Shown one piece after another: positions 1-10,704 of a stretch of DNA of 41,361 bases. The notes beneath the pieces were generated by a model. It worked only from the letters and a program-made list of their open reading frames with translations, had not been told where the DNA came from and did no database searches. Where the stretch lies: assembly GCA_963169255.1 (NCBI GenBank), contig CAUJEJ010000209.1:1-41361 (forward strand), read 5' to 3'. Position 1 is the first letter of the stretch. Each line of letters opens with the position of its first letter. The position numbers and the translations under genes are program-made. Source of the DNA: Actinomycetota bacterium (lineage in GTDB: Bacteria > Actinomycetota > Actinomycetes > S36-B12 > UBA10799).

Positions 1-2706
1 GCGACGAAGCGTGATGAGGGTGGGTCCGGTCGCTTCAACCACTGCGCCCTCAGTGATCTCCAGACAGAGTGACTTCGGCGCAATCCCACGCGACATGAGC
101 CGCTCGAACACCATGGGCGCAAAAGATGCCTTGGCGAGTTGGCGTGGTGAGACGTTGACGTTGAGTTGGACGTCGATTCCTTCCGCGCTCCATTGCTGAA
201 GTTGGTCAAGCGCGATCTCGAGCACCCGCTCCCCCATTGGGGTGACCAGTCCGGAGGTTTCTGCTACACCGATAAAGGTCGCGGGGTGCACAAGCGAACC
301 GTCATCGGCTTGGATTCGAGCGAGCGCCTCGATCCCCACGATTCGACCATCAGACAGGTCGACAATCGGCTGGTAGTGAACTCTGATGAGGTCTTCGGCA
401 ATTGCCCGCCGGAGAGTCTCCGTCGCTTCGACGTGCGCCACGGCTCTCGCTTCGAGTTCCTCTGCGTAGTACTCAACTCTGTTTCGACCGTTGTCCTTTG
501 CCCGGTACATGGCGAGGTCTGCGCGCCGCAGCAGGTCCTCAGCTCTGGTCTTGGGATCGGTCGTGGTGGCAATTCCGACGCTGACCGTGACGCCATACTC
601 GCGGTCATCGATCCGGAACGGCTGCCGCATCGCCTCACGGATTCGCTCACCAATCACACGTGCCTGCCCAGGTGACGGCAGATCAGTGCAGATGAGCACA
701 AATTCGTCACCGCCGAGTCGGGCCACAGTGTCTTGTGGTCGCATCACGGCGCGCAAACGCTCCGAAACCGAGATGAGCATCTGATCTCCGGCACGGTGAC
801 CAAGGGTGTCGTTGAGGTTCTTGAATCCGTCTAGATCGCAGAACAACACTGCGATGTGGTCAGGGTCGCGCCACAGCCGGTTGATCGCTGATTCAAGGCG
901 GTCAATGAATGCGTAGCGGTTAAGCACTCCGGTTAGGGCATCGTGCAGCGCTTGGTGGGTGAGTGTTTGTTCTGCCAGACGGCGAGCCGAAATGTCCTCG
1001 AGGACCACCAAAGCGAAGGTGTCATCATCTGACGGCGGGTCCTCGTGGTGGCGGGCCTGATCCAGAGTTTCGACAACCGTTGCGGTCACTGCTACCCACA
1101 CATCCGCGCCATCTCCGCGAACCAATCGTGCCTCTCGGTGACGCGGCTGCCCGGGTTCACCATCTACCGGAACGAGGGAAATGCCCCGCTCCTCGGGATG
1201 AGTAAATCGATCGAGACTGGCACCAACCAGAGTCACTGCCTGCACTCGCAGAAGCGCTGCGGCCGAGCGGTTCGCGTCCAGGACTTCTGCTGCGCGTCCA
1301 TTCCGCCATGCCATGCGCACCATAGGAACAGGCGATTCATCAAAAGTTAGCCGCATCAAACGTTCGCGACGCCGGTGATCCGTGATATCGAGCGCGATGG
1401 AACCAACGGAACGGGACTCTCCATCAGCACTGGCAACCGGGAACTTCGTCGTCAGGTAGACCCTAGATCCACCCGAGCCTGCTGCTGAGTCGTCTGTCGC
1501 ACCCGACACGCTTCGGGTGATGAAGACTTGAGAGCGGTTCGATTCCAACACCGCCAGATCCTCGGCACGAACCTCATTTACAGCCCGCGGGTCACCATCA
1601 ACAAATGTCTGACTGCGCCCGACGATCTGGTCAACGGTCATACCGAGTGCACGAGCGAAGCGCGGATTCGCAAGTGCGTAGCGAGATCGGCCGCGGGAGT
1701 CATATTCGCGAATGCTGATCATGGCGTCGCTATTGACGAGCAGTGAGTCAACCAGTCCGTTGGCAGCGGCAAGTTCCAGGTCACGTGATCGCCGCTGTTC
1801 TTCATTGAGCGCAATCGCATAAACAGCAAGACCGATGAGCGCGACGCCTAGCTGCATCGCGAGTAACGCGGGAATGTCCATCCCGTAGCTCGACAACGTT
1901 CCAAGACCGCTGTGCGCAGCGATCACAGCAACGATGTCGACGATCGAGACCACCGCGGCCGTGATTGCCATGCCGAATCGAACTGCGCACCACAACGCGA
2001 GTGGTATCAAGAAGAACTGGAATGCCGGCTGTTCCTCGGCGCCTGGTCCGATGACTCCGAGCACTCCGAGCAGCATCACGATCGTGCACGCGATCACAGT
2101 GGACAGCTCGACGAATCGCCGAGGCGTCAGAGCAACCCGCGAACGGCGGAACATCAGCACGGCTGGCGCAGCAAAGATCACACCGGTGGAGAACGCGACC
2201 CACCAGCTTTGCCAAACATCAGCAGGAGCCTCGTCAGAGGCCGCTAGCACCTGCACGACGGTCACACTCGCGCCGATCGCGCCGACGACGCAGGCAGACA
2301 AGACCAGGACCGCGAATGCTCCCCAACGCGGCATGCTCCGACCTGCGGCCAGAAACAGGATGACGACCACCAGCGTCGCACCCGTGGTGATGACGCTGGA
2401 GCTCACCGCAACCAGCGGAGCGATTCCGACGCCGACTCCAACGAGAGCACCGACGATGAGTTGGGCCGCAACAAAGACCGCTTGAACCACGCCACGGAGT
2501 CGAACCAGCAGACCAACTGCGAGGCCGGCCGAAAGCGCGATTGGGCTGATGCCGTTGGTCATCCGAAGGCTTAGTTCAAGAGCGAGCAGGGCACCGTAGG
2601 CGACCATGAATCCAGCGAGTCCCCAGAAGATCGCCGAGATACGGGCAGGGCTGTGCCACAACCCACCAAACAGTCCACTAACCGTGAGCGAACGTTCTTG
2701 CCGCAT
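1..2706 (-). CDS. Membrane-bound PAS-GGDEF-EAL cyclic-di-GMP protein (3' end missing)
   Basis: Signalling protein likely to make and/or break down cyclic-di-GMP at the membrane. The first about 300 residues are a run of hydrophobic helices resembling a MASE1-type sensor. Two PAS-like regions follow (about 310-440 and 450-575), then a GGDEF domain opening with HDALTGVLNR (near 590) and carrying an intact GGDEF motif at 665-669. The EAL domain has its EAL motif at 793-795, LNVNVSPRQL near 847-856 and LEITEG near the edge. The rest of the EAL domain, including the usual DDFG region, lies outside the window. The start is the ATG at 2706, with an in-frame TAG directly upstream. Both catalytic signatures look intact in the visible part, so it may be bifunctional; which activity dominates cannot be told. 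It lies downstream of dxs on the same strand, 218 bases away, so is probably transcribed separately. Confidence 0.93.
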   Translation of the reverse strand, partial: MRQERSLTVSGLFGGLWHSPARISAIFWGLAGFMVAYGALLALELSLRMTNGISPIALSAGLAVGLLVRLRGVVQAVFVAAQLIVGALVGVGVGIAPLVAVSSSVITTGATLVVVILFLAAGRSMPRWGAFAVLVLSACVVGAIGASVTVVQVLAASDEAPADVWQSWWVAFSTGVIFAAPAVLMFRRSRVALTPRRFVELSTVIACTIVMLLGVLGVIGPGAEEQPAFQFFLIPLALWCAVRFGMAITAAVVSIVDIVAVIAAHSGLGTLSSYGMDIPALLAMQLGVALIGLAVYAIALNEEQRRSRDLELAAANGLVDSLLVNSDAMISIREYDSRGRSRYALANPRFARALGMTVDQIVGRSQTFVDGDPRAVNEVRAEDLAVLESNRSQVFITRSVSGATDDSAAGSGGSRVYLTTKFPVASADGESRSVGSIALDITDHRRRERLMRLTFDESPVPMVRMAWRNGRAAEVLDANRSAAALLRVQAVTLVGASLDRFTHPEERGISLVPVDGEPGQPRHREARLVRGDGADVWVAVTATVVETLDQARHHEDPPSDDDTFALVVLEDISARRLAEQTLTHQALHDALTGVLNRYAFIDRLESAINRLWRDPDHIAVLFCDLDGFKNLNDTLGHRAGDQMLISVSERLRAVMRPQDTVARLGGDEFVLICTDLPSPGQARVIGERIREAMRQPFRIDDREYGVTVSVGIATTTDPKTRAEDLLRRADLAMYRAKDNGRNRVEYYAEELEARAVAHVEATETLRRAIAEDLIRVHYQPIVDLSDGRIVGIEALARIQADDGSLVHPATFIGVAETSGLVTPMGERVLEIALDQLQQWSAEGIDVQLNVNVSPRQLAKASFAPMVFERLMSRGIAPKSLCLEITEGAVVEATGPTLITLRR

Positions 2707-2916
2707 CTAACACCATTCCCAGTGGAAGCTCTGCGCCGCGAAACCGCGACTCCAGAACATGCGCCGGCGCATCGAGTGCGCTGTGTGTATACCTGCTGCA
2801 CGCACAGTAACCACAGGATGGGTGTCGCGTACGCAATTCCGACAAATCCGCCGCTACCAACGCGTACCGCCACGATGCCAACACTGGTCGAAGGTGGCTG
2901 GAGATCAGTTGTGCCT

Positions 2917-2936
2917 GCCGGAGCCTAGGCTTCGGC
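2917..2936 (-). terminator. Palindrome over the dxs stop codon, possible terminator
   Basis: A 20-base near-perfect palindrome (9 of 10 pairs match) begins GCCGGAGCC and ends GGCTTCGGC and contains the dxs TAG. In RNA it can fold with a CUAG loop. No T tract follows, which is common in actinobacteria. Function is inferred. Confidence 0.4.
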
Positions 2937-4859
2937 CCCAACGTCGGGGGCGCGGTTTGAGTCGGGGGTCAGGTTCACGTGGATGGCCAGAGTCGTCAGC
3001 TCGTGGACGATCGCTGCTGGACTCAAGCCTGCGGATTGCGCGACATCTGAGCGCTTCCCGTGTTCCAGGAATGCCTGGGGCAAACCGACATCCCGCACGG
3101 GAACGTCGACATTCGCGTCGCGCAGTAGCTGGGAAAGCCGTGCACCCACACCACATGCGCGGGTGTTGTCCTCGACCGTCATCACCGCGGCACTCGACCT
3201 GGCAAGTTCAACGAGGTCAACTGGTAGCGGAGCGACCCACTGCGGGTCAACCACCATCACCGGCACACCTTCCGCGGCTGCCCTCGCCGCGGCTTCGACA
3301 CACAGGGTGGCGGTTGCTCCGACCGCAACCAACAGGATCCGTGGTCCGTCAACTGCGGAGAGAACATCAACTGCGCCGACCGTTCCAACTGCCTCAACGT
3401 CGGCGGGCACTGCACCGCTGGGGAAGCGAACGACCGAGGGCCCGTCAGAAATCGCCAATGCTTGGGTGAGGAGATCACGCAGGCGTTGGCCGTCGCGCGG
3501 GGCAGCGATCTTGAGATTGGGCACGATTCCCAGCAATGACAGATCCCACATCCCATGGTGGCTCGCACCATCAGGTCCGGTCAGTCCCGCGCGGTCGAGC
3601 ACAAATGTGACCGGTGCTCGATGCATTGCTGCATCGAGCAGAACCTGGTCAAATGCTCGGTTGATGAAGGTGGCGTACACCGCGACGACGGGGTGGAGAC
3701 CAGCGGCCGCCATTCCAACCGCGCTGGCGACTGCATGTTGCTCGGCAATGCCAACGTCGAACGTACGTGTGGGGTAGGCGCGGCAGAATGCGTCGAGGCC
3801 TGTGGGCGCCAGCATCGCGGCGGTAATCGCGACGATGTTCTGATCCGTTGCCCCCGCTTTGACAAGTTCGTCGCTGAAAACTGAGGTCCACGTCGGTCCA
3901 CTCGCTGAGACAGACTTACCGGTGTCAGGATCGATCACACCAACACCGTGGAAGCGGTCTGCGTCGTCAAGTTCTGCCGGTCGGTATCCGCGACCCTTTT
4001 CGGTGATCGCATGAACGATCACCGGCCCACCGAAGGCCTTGGCCCGATTCAACGCGAACTCCAGCGCCTCAGAATCATGGCCGGGAATGGGTCCGATGTA
4101 CTTCAACCCCAGGTCTTCGAACATGCCCTGAGGCGAGACCATGTCCTTGACGCCCTTTTTGAAGCCATGCAATGCGTCGTAGGCGGCGGGCCCAACCATT
4201 GGAGTCTTGCTCACGACTCGCTTGACGCTACTGAGGAACCGTTCATACCCGTTGGTCGTGCGCAGAGTTGCCAAGTGTTGCGCGACTCCACCGATCGTGG
4301 GTGCATATGAACGTGCGTTGTCGTTGACCACAATGATCACTTGACGGTCGCTGCCGGCAATGTTGTTGAGCGCCTCCCACGACATTCCGCCCGTCAATGC
4401 GCCGTCGCCGACTACCGCAACAACGTGACGTCCAGGAGTGGTGACTGTTGTCAGTTCACCCCGCAATGCCCATGCCTTCGCGATGCCATCGGCGTAGGAA
4501 AGCGCCGTGGACGCGTGCGAGTTTTCAATGACATCGTGTGGACTCTCGGCCCGACTCGGGTAACCGGAGAGTCCGTCGGTCTGTCGTAGCGAATCGAATT
4601 GATTCGCCCGCCCGGTCACAATCTTGTGGACGTAGGACTGGTGGCCGGTGTCCCACAGGATCAGGTCGCGCGGACTATTGAAGGTGCGATGGAGGGCGAG
4701 CGTGAGCTCAACAACGCCAAGGTTCGGCCCGAGGTGCCCGCCCGTGGCAGACACCTTTTGCACCAAAAATGCTCTGATCTCCGCGGCCAGTTGATCGAGT
4801 TGAAGCTGACTCAACGTCCTCAGGTCGCTCGGTTGGTGGATCTGATCCAGCAACGCCAT
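2925..4859 (-). CDS. dxs: 1-deoxy-D-xylulose-5-phosphate synthase
   Basis: Cytosolic thiamine-diphosphate enzyme that condenses pyruvate and glyceraldehyde 3-phosphate, the first step of the MEP isoprenoid pathway; it therefore feeds the carotenoid genes further along the window. The protein has 644 residues, a normal length. Visible signatures are GGHLGPNLG (about 40-48), the thiamine-diphosphate motif from GDG 151-153 to NDN 179-181, SHAS with H115, the catalytic glutamate in GIAEQHA (E373), RAFDQ (401-405) and DGASHHG (430-436). The ATG at 4859 is preceded by GGAGGG with 5 nt spacing, a strong ribosome binding site. It follows acnA on the same strand after 119 bases. M. tuberculosis dxs1 (Rv2682c) is also near hemY/hemQ and the ceoB/ceoC region, which supports orthology. 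Confidence 0.97.
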   Translation of the reverse strand: MALLDQIHQPSDLRTLSQLQLDQLAAEIRAFLVQKVSATGGHLGPNLGVVELTLALHRTFNSPRDLILWDTGHQSYVHKIVTGRANQFDSLRQTDGLSGYPSRAESPHDVIENSHASTALSYADGIAKAWALRGELTTVTTPGRHVVAVVGDGALTGGMSWEALNNIAGSDRQVIIVVNDNARSYAPTIGGVAQHLATLRTTNGYERFLSSVKRVVSKTPMVGPAAYDALHGFKKGVKDMVSPQGMFEDLGLKYIGPIPGHDSEALEFALNRAKAFGGPVIVHAITEKGRGYRPAELDDADRFHGVGVIDPDTGKSVSASGPTWTSVFSDELVKAGATDQNIVAITAAMLAPTGLDAFCRAYPTRTFDVGIAEQHAVASAVGMAAAGLHPVVAVYATFINRAFDQVLLDAAMHRAPVTFVLDRAGLTGPDGASHHGMWDLSLLGIVPNLKIAAPRDGQRLRDLLTQALAISDGPSVVRFPSGAVPADVEAVGTVGAVDVLSAVDGPRILLVAVGATATLCVEAAARAAAEGVPVMVVDPQWVAPLPVDLVELARSSAAVMTVEDNTRACGVGARLSQLLRDANVDVPVRDVGLPQAFLEHGKRSDVAQSAGLSPAAIVHELTTLAIHVNLTPDSNRAPDVGAEA

Positions 4860-4895
4860 GCCGGTCCCTCCACCATTCGCTCGATTGCTAGAGCA

Positions 4896-4909
4896 CGGGT
4901 TTACACCCG
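4896..4909 (-). terminator. Small perfect hairpin between acnA and dxs
   Basis: CGGGT-TTAC-ACCCG, a 5-bp stem with a 4-nt loop, in the 119-base gap after the acnA stop. It could be a weak terminator or a processing stem; no T tract is present. Confidence 0.25.
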
Positions 4910-4978
4910 CACGCCTGCGTCACTTCCGACGCCACGGGACGTGACGCCCGACCAGTGTATGCCTGAATCGCCCTGACG

Positions 4979-7762
4979 CTACGACAACAGCGAGCGCAAG
5001 ACGTACTGCAGGATTCCACCATTGCGGTAGTAGTCGGCTTCGCCGGGAGTATCAATTCGAACGACTGCGTCGAAGCTGAACTCTGTACCGTCCGGCCGCG
5101 TCGCTGCCACGGTAACTGTCTTAGGCGTCACGCCCTCGTTGAGCGCGGTGATTCCGCTGACCGAAATCGTCTCTTCCCCAGTGAAGCCAAGCGAATCGGC
5201 GGACTCCCCTTCGGGGAACTGCAGCGGCAGTACACCCATTCCGATGAGGTTGGACCGGTGGATTCGCTCGTACGATTCAGCGATCACTACCCGCACTCCG
5301 AGTAGCGACGTACCTTTCGCTGCCCAGTCGCGCGACGAACCCGAGCCATACTCCTTGCCCGAGAGGATCACCAATGGCGTGCCAGCTTCCGCATAAGACT
5401 GCGCGGCGTCGTAGATGAATGCCTGCGGTGCATCCGGCTTGGTGAAGTCGCGGGTGTACCCACCCTCCACACCTGGCACGAGTTGATTGCGTAGCCGAAT
5501 ATTGGCGAAGGTCCCGCGAATCATCACTTCGTGGTTGCCTCGGCGTGATCCGTAGGAATTGAAATCCTTGCGCGCAATCCCGTGATCAGCCAGGTATTTG
5601 CCCGCCGGGGTGTCCGCCTTGATGGATCCCGCGGGTGAGATGTGGTCCGTGGTCACTGAGTCGCCAAGCTTGGCGAGCACGCGCGCACCGCTGACGTCGG
5701 TCACCGGTGACGGCTCCGCGGACATCCCGTCGAAGTAGGGAGGCTTGCGGACGTAGGTGGACTCTGGATCCCAATCGAACGTCTTGCCGTCCGGGGTCGC
5801 CAGCGACTGCCAGTGACGATCGCCAGCGAACACGTCTGCGTAGCGGCGGGTGAACATGTCGGCGTCGATTGCCTGCTCAACGACAGCCTGGATCTCCTGC
5901 GCCGACGGCCAGATGTCCTTGAGGAACACAGGTTCACCTGCGGGGTCGAACCCGAGGGGTTCGGTCGCCAGATCGATGTCCATCGTTCCGGCAAGCGCGT
6001 ACGCAACGACCAACGGCGGAGAGGCGAGGTAGTTCATCTTCACATCTGGATTGATCCGGCCTTCGAAGTTCCGGTTACCACTGAGCACCGAAACCGCCGC
6101 CAAATCAGCGTCGCTAATCGCCTGCGAGATTTCCGGTTGCAGCGGGCCCGAGTTGCCGATGCAGGTCGTGCAGCCGTATCCAACGAGGTCAAAGCCCAAC
6201 TTCTCCAGGTACGGAGTGAGCCCGGACTTGTCGTAGTAGTCAGTCACAACCTTTGAGCCTGGCGCGAGGGTCGTCTTGACCCACGGCTTGCGGGTTAGCC
6301 CGCGTTCCACCGCATTCTTCGCCAACAGGCCAGCGCCGAGCATGACGGACGGATTCGACGTGTTGGTGCACGACGTGATTGCGGCAATGACGACTGCACC
6401 GTGATCAATTGTCATCGACGTGCCGTCGGCGAGCGTGACGGCAGTCGGGCGCGAAGGCCGACCCGTTGCGGTAGCAACCGGAGCATGAGGAGCGCCGTTC
6501 GATGCCGTTGGATCAATTGCGGGTGAGTCAGATGCGGGGAAAGACTCCTTCTCCGCCTCATCAATCGCTGAAGACTCTGCCGGGGCATGGTCAACGACTG
6601 CGGCGCGGAACGCGGTCTTCGAATCCGACAACGGGATCCGATCCTGTGGGCGCTTCGGCCCGGCGAGCGACGGAACAATCGACCCAAGGTCGAGTTCCAA
6701 CGTCTCGGAGTAGGTCGCGTGATTGGACGGGTCATGCCACAGGCCCTGCTCTTTGCAGTACGCCTCCACGAGGGCGATCTGTTCGTCCGTGCGCCCGGTG
6801 AGGCGCAAGTACCGGACCGTCTCGGCATCAATCGGGAAGATCGCCGCAGTCGAGCCGTATTCCGGGCTCATGTTGCCGATCGTCGCGCGGTTTGCCAACG
6901 GCACGCTCGAGACGCCGTCGCCGTAGAACTCAACGAACTTGCCAACTACGCCGTGCTCGCGAAGTAGTTCGGTGATGGTCAAGACAAGGTCCGTAGCTGT
7001 CGCTCCGGATGGCAGTTCGCCGGTCAACTTGAAGCCAACGACCCGTGGGATCAGCATCGAGACGGGCTGGCCGAGCATCGCGGCTTCGGCCTCAATGCCG
7101 CCAACACCCCAACCAAGAACGCCGAGTCCGTTCACCATGGTGGTGTGTGAGTCCGTTCCGACGCAGGTGTCGGGGTAGGCCTGGCCGTTGCGAGTCATCA
7201 CAACGCGGGCGAGTGATTCGATGTTGACTTGGTGCACGATGCCGGTGCCGGGCGGCACGACCTTGAATTCGTCGAACGCGCCCTGACCCCAGCGCAAGAA
7301 CTTGTAGCGCTCCTCGTTGCGTTCGTATTCCAGCGCGACGTTGAGGTCGAGTGCTTGCGACGTCCCGAAGTGGTCGGCGATGACCGAGTGATCGATGACC
7401 AATTCCGCCGGAGCAAGCGGGTTGATCTGGTCGGCGTTCCCGCCGAGTTCAGTGACGGCTTCTCTCATGGTGGCCAGATCGACGACGCAGGGCACACCGG
7501 TGAAGTCCTGCATGACGACGCGTGCCGGGGTGAACTGAATCTCTTCAGTCGGGGATGCGCTCGCATCCCAGTTACCCAGGGCGCGGATCTGATCCGCAGT
7601 GACGTTGGCACCGTCCTCGGTGCGCAGCAGGTTCTCCAGCAGGACCTTGTGGGTGAACGGCAGAGACGCGGAGCCCTCTACTGCCGCGATCCGGAAGATC
7701 TCATGACTCTCGCCATTGACGACCAACTGCGATTTTGCCCCAAAACTGTCCTTGCTGGCCAT
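4979..7762 (-). CDS. acnA: Aconitate hydratase A
   Basis: Cytosolic 4Fe-4S enzyme interconverting citrate and isocitrate in the TCA cycle. It has 927 residues, typical of the long actinobacterial form. The cluster cysteines are visible: C465 in SCTNTSNPS and C531/C534 in [28 protein letters not shown] lies near 204-222, and [15 protein letters not shown] is in the swivel domain. A low-complexity linker rich in Ala, Asp and Pro (about 390-440) carries [10 protein letters not shown], a motif I recall in actinobacterial aconitases and in unrelated small proteins. The ATG at 7762 is preceded by GTGAGGA, a reasonable ribosome binding site. Orthologues can act as iron-responsive RNA-binding proteins; nothing here tests that. 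It stands 143 bases after the potassium transporter gene. Confidence 0.97.
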   Translation of the reverse strand: MASKDSFGAKSQLVVNGESHEIFRIAAVEGSASLPFTHKVLLENLLRTEDGANVTADQIRALGNWDASASPTEEIQFTPARVVMQDFTGVPCVVDLATMREAVTELGGNADQINPLAPAELVIDHSVIADHFGTSQALDLNVALEYERNEERYKFLRWGQGAFDEFKVVPPGTGIVHQVNIESLARVVMTRNGQAYPDTCVGTDSHTTMVNGLGVLGWGVGGIEAEAAMLGQPVSMLIPRVVGFKLTGELPSGATATDLVLTITELLREHGVVGKFVEFYGDGVSSVPLANRATIGNMSPEYGSTAAIFPIDAETVRYLRLTGRTDEQIALVEAYCKEQGLWHDPSNHATYSETLELDLGSIVPSLAGPKRPQDRIPLSDSKTAFRAAVVDHAPAESSAIDEAEKESFPASDSPAIDPTASNGAPHAPVATATGRPSRPTAVTLADGTSMTIDHGAVVIAAITSCTNTSNPSVMLGAGLLAKNAVERGLTRKPWVKTTLAPGSKVVTDYYDKSGLTPYLEKLGFDLVGYGCTTCIGNSGPLQPEISQAISDADLAAVSVLSGNRNFEGRINPDVKMNYLASPPLVVAYALAGTMDIDLATEPLGFDPAGEPVFLKDIWPSAQEIQAVVEQAIDADMFTRRYADVFAGDRHWQSLATPDGKTFDWDPESTYVRKPPYFDGMSAEPSPVTDVSGARVLAKLGDSVTTDHISPAGSIKADTPAGKYLADHGIARKDFNSYGSRRGNHEVMIRGTFANIRLRNQLVPGVEGGYTRDFTKPDAPQAFIYDAAQSYAEAGTPLVILSGKEYGSGSSRDWAAKGTSLLGVRVVIAESYERIHRSNLIGMGVLPLQFPEGESADSLGFTGEETISVSGITALNEGVTPKTVTVAATRPDGTEFSFDAVVRIDTPGEADYYRNGGILQYVLRSLLS

Positions 7763-7905
7763 CCGTGAATCCTCACCTCGACGTCATAAGCTTGAGGTCA
7801 AATCTAGTCGAGGCCAAAGTGGGCCGCGGCAGCGACCACAACCTTCAAAGCCAGCGGGGACGATGGCCCCCACAGCGAGAACCGCCCACAGCAATCATGG
7901 CCGGG

Positions 7906-9972
7906 CTAACGACCCGACGGCAGATCCGCAGGATCGGGCGGATCAACGGGCGGATCACCGTACTGTTCGGCGACGTACGCCTCCGCGATATTCGCTTGCG
8001 GTTCACCCCGACGCACCGCACCTGGCGCGTTGGGCACCGGGTCATCAGCAATCCGCTCACTCGAGATCAACTGCCACGGAACGCTAACCACCATCACACC
8101 TGGCGTGAAACGCAGTCGAGTCTTCAACCGAAGTGCAGATTGGTTGTGCAGGAGGTTCTCCCACCAGTGACCCACCACGTATTCCGGGATGTAAACCGTC
8201 ACGAGATCACGCGGGCTCGCACGGCGAAGCCCTCGCACGTACTCAACGATTGGGCGGGTGATTTCGCGGTACGGGGAGTCGAGGATCTTCAGCGGCACTG
8301 AAATCCCCCGCCGCTCCCAATCCGTGGACATCGCCTTCGTGTCGCCAGGGTCAACTGAGACGGTGACACCCTCAAGGGTGGACGGCCGACTCGCGCGCGC
8401 ATAGGCCAGCGCCCGCAAGGTCGGCTTGTGAATTTTGGACACCAGCACGATCGCGTGTACCCGGCTCGGCAGCGTCACTTTCTCGTCAACTGCGGGCTCG
8501 AGTTCAAGCGCTACGCGGTCGTAGTGCCTGCGAACCGAACGCATGATGGCGTAGAGAATCGGCATCGCGATCACCACGAGATACGCACCGTTGGTGAACT
8601 TCGTCGCCAGAACGATGATGAGCACGGAGCCTGTCAGGCAGAAACCGAACGCATTCACCGCTCGGGAGCGCTTCATCTTCGCGCGAGCTTTTGGGTCTGT
8701 CTCTTGCGCGAGGTGTCGATTCCAGTGCTTCACCATGCCGATCTGGCTCAGCGTGAACGACACAAAGACACCGATCACATAGAGCTGGATCAGGGCCGAG
8801 ACGCTTGCGTCATAAACGATGATCAGAATGATTGCAGCGCCGGCGAGGAACACGATGCCGTTGCTGAAGGCGAGGCGATCGCCACGCGTATGCAACTGCC
8901 GGGGCAGGTAGCCGTCGCGGGCGAGGATCGATCCGAGCACAGGGAAGCCGTTGAAGGCCGTGTTGGCCGCCAGCACGAGGATCAGCGCAGTGACGATCGA
9001 GATATAGAAGAAGCCCGGCTGGAAGTCGGCGAAGACCGCCTGCGATACCTGCGCGATAACAGTCTTTTGCGTCTCGCCTGCCGGGAGTCCGATGAGGTCC
9101 GAATCGTGTTCGGCAACCTTCACGTTCGTTTGAATCGCCAACCAGGTAATAGCAGTGAACATTGACATCGAGATCACACCGAGCAGCAGCAGTGTGGTCG
9201 CGGCGTTCTTGGACTTGGGCTTTCGAAATGCGGGAACACCATTGGCGATTGCTTCAATACCCGTGAGGGCCGTCGTGCCTGAAGAGAAGGCTCGCGCCAA
9301 CACGAAGATGAGGAAAACGCCGGTAGCAGTCGTCTCAGCCTGAATCTCCCAGTTGGCACTCTCTGCCTGGATCTGGTTGCCGTGACTGATCTGCCAAATC
9401 CCCCAGCCGACCATCGCGATAATCCCAAGAATGAACCCGTACGTTGGGATCGCGAACGCGGTGCCCGATTCGCGAACACCACGCAGGTTCATCAGGGTCA
9501 CGATCACGATCAGGCCGATCGCGAGTAGAACGCCTGATTTACCGAAACTCGGCAAGATCGAGGAAATATTGGCGACGGCGGACGAGATCGAAACGGCGAC
9601 GGTCAGGACGTAGTCGACCATCAGCGCACTAGCGACAAAGACGCCCGCGCGCTCGCCGAGGTTGGTCGACACGACCTCGTAGTCGCCGCCGCCGCTTGGG
9701 TATGCCCGCACGTTCTGGCGGTACGAAGCGACCACTGTGAAGAACACGACGATGACGCCGATCGCGATCCATGGAGTAAACGCGTAGAGGGCGAACCCGC
9801 CGACCGAGAGCATCAGCAGGATCTCTTGGGTTGCGTACGCGTTCGAGGACAACGCATCGGACGCGAACACCGGCAATGCGATGCGCTTCGGGAGTAGCGT
9901 CGAATGAATATTCTCGCTACGTAGAGCCCTGCCGAAGAAGAAGCGCTTCGCTGGGCCTGTCACTTGTGCCAC
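7906..9972 (-). CDS. KimA-like APC/KUP-family potassium transporter
   Basis: Predicted inner-membrane K+ (H+-coupled) importer of 688 residues, with about 12 membrane helices followed by a cytoplasmic domain of about 180 residues. The sequence tracks Bacillus subtilis KimA (YdaO) as I remember it: ASDALSSNAYAT near 37-48 (KimA SSDALSSVAYGT), SYRQ then AYPSGGGDYEVV, VDYVLTVAVSIS, ALTGIEAIANGVPAF, LVLAANTAFN, RGDRLAFSNGIVFL and, in the tail, LLHNQSALRL. Databases often label this group simply as an APC amino-acid permease (M. tuberculosis Rv2690c). Divergent neighbours are two TrkA/RCK proteins, which strongly favours potassium as the substrate. The start is GTG at 9972, chosen because a TAACAT -10 element lies exactly 8 nt upstream, a leaderless pattern. 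The family is inhibited by c-di-AMP in Bacillus; whether that holds here is unknown. Confidence 0.88.
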   Translation of the reverse strand: MAQVTGPAKRFFFGRALRSENIHSTLLPKRIALPVFASDALSSNAYATQEILLMLSVGGFALYAFTPWIAIGVIVVFFTVVASYRQNVRAYPSGGGDYEVVSTNLGERAGVFVASALMVDYVLTVAVSISSAVANISSILPSFGKSGVLLAIGLIVIVTLMNLRGVRESGTAFAIPTYGFILGIIAMVGWGIWQISHGNQIQAESANWEIQAETTATGVFLIFVLARAFSSGTTALTGIEAIANGVPAFRKPKSKNAATTLLLLGVISMSMFTAITWLAIQTNVKVAEHDSDLIGLPAGETQKTVIAQVSQAVFADFQPGFFYISIVTALILVLAANTAFNGFPVLGSILARDGYLPRQLHTRGDRLAFSNGIVFLAGAAIILIIVYDASVSALIQLYVIGVFVSFTLSQIGMVKHWNRHLAQETDPKARAKMKRSRAVNAFGFCLTGSVLIIVLATKFTNGAYLVVIAMPILYAIMRSVRRHYDRVALELEPAVDEKVTLPSRVHAIVLVSKIHKPTLRALAYARASRPSTLEGVTVSVDPGDTKAMSTDWERRGISVPLKILDSPYREITRPIVEYVRGLRRASPRDLVTVYIPEYVVGHWWENLLHNQSALRLKTRLRFTPGVMVVSVPWQLISSERIADDPVPNAPGAVRRGEPQANIAEAYVAEQYGDPPVDPPDPADLPSGR

Positions 9973-9980
9973 GTCGAGCG

Positions 9981-9986
9981 ATGTTA
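9981..9986 (-). promoter_or_regulatory. Leaderless -10 element of the kimA-like gene
   Basis: TAACAT on the minus strand, 8 nt before the GTG at 9972. Transcription would begin at or next to the start codon. No clear -35 was recognised. Confidence 0.55.
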
Positions 9987-10024
9987 TGCCTGTGGTTGGG
10001 GTGCACGCGCTACGGGCAGGCGTG

Positions 10025-10030
10025 TAGCGT
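10025..10030 (+). promoter_or_regulatory. Leaderless -10 element of ceoB
   Basis: TAGCGT, 8 nt before the GTG at 10039, mirroring the spacing of the divergent kimA-like promoter. There is no Shine-Dalgarno sequence before the GTG. Confidence 0.55.
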
Positions 10031-10038
10031 CATTACTT

Positions 10039-10704
10039 GTGCACATCGTCATCATGGGTTGCGGACGCGTTGGCTCCCGACTCGCCGGGAAACTCGACGA
10101 TATGGGTCGCTCAGTCACTGTGATTGACCAAGACCCAGAAGCGTTTCGAAAGCTCGGCCCCAACTTCCGAGGTAAGACCATCACCGCGATCGGCTTCGAC
10201 CGTGACGCGCTTATGCAGGCGGGCATCGAGGAAGCCAGCGCATTCGCAGCGGTGAGCAGCGGAGACAACTCGAACATCATCGCCGCGCGGGTTGCCCGCG
10301 AGACCTTTGGCGTCGAGACCGTCGTTGCTCGGATCTATGACCCGCGCCGTGCCGAGATCTACGAGCGCCTTGGTATTCCTACAGTCGCAACCGTCGCCTG
10401 GACGACCGGGCAAATTCTGCGCCGGATCGACCCCAGCGGAGCCATCGAAGAATGGCGTGATTCAACCGGGACGCTGGTTCTCGCTGAGGTCTCTTTTAGT
10501 GTCAGTTGGATCGGACAGCCTGCCGCGAATCTCACGACCGGTACTGGCGCGAGGATCGCTTTTATCACTCGATACGGCCAGGCCATGTTGACCGACGAAG
10601 AGACGGTGCTTCAAGAGGGCGACCTGCTGCATGTCCTGTGCCATCCAGAAGACAAGTCGGCCCTCGTTGCCGTCGCGAGTGCTGGGCCGGAGGCCATCGC
10701 ATGA
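10039..10704 (+). CDS. ceoB: TrkA-family potassium uptake regulator (CeoB-like)
   Basis: Cytosolic RCK protein that gates or activates K+ transport through NAD(H)/nucleotide binding. It has 221 residues and starts HIVIMGCGRVGSRLA, a Rossmann GxGxxG nucleotide-binding motif, with the acidic end of strand 2 in VIDQDPEAF. The N-terminal TrkA_N domain runs to about residue 130 and a TrkA_C-like domain (FSVSWIGQPAANL to EGDLLHVLCHPED) completes it. A longer reading frame begins at ATG 9964, but that would overlap the divergent gene and add residues without homology, so the GTG at 10039 with its leaderless promoter is preferred. It overlaps the next gene by ATGA. It resembles M. tuberculosis CeoB (Rv2691) in size and context. 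Confidence 0.92.
   Translation: MHIVIMGCGRVGSRLAGKLDDMGRSVTVIDQDPEAFRKLGPNFRGKTITAIGFDRDALMQAGIEEASAFAAVSSGDNSNIIAARVARETFGVETVVARIYDPRRAEIYERLGIPTVATVAWTTGQILRRIDPSGAIEEWRDSTGTLVLAEVSFSVSWIGQPAANLTTGTGARIAFITRYGQAMLTDEETVLQEGDLLHVLCHPEDKSALVAVASAGPEAIA

Noticed and set aside
1934-2485. Long plus-strand frame of Ala/Thr-rich residues
   Set aside because: It is antisense to the membrane domain of the GGDEF-EAL gene, with no domain or ribosome binding site.
5813-6256. Plus-strand frame inside acnA
   Set aside because: Antisense to a conserved enzyme with intact motifs; no independent evidence.
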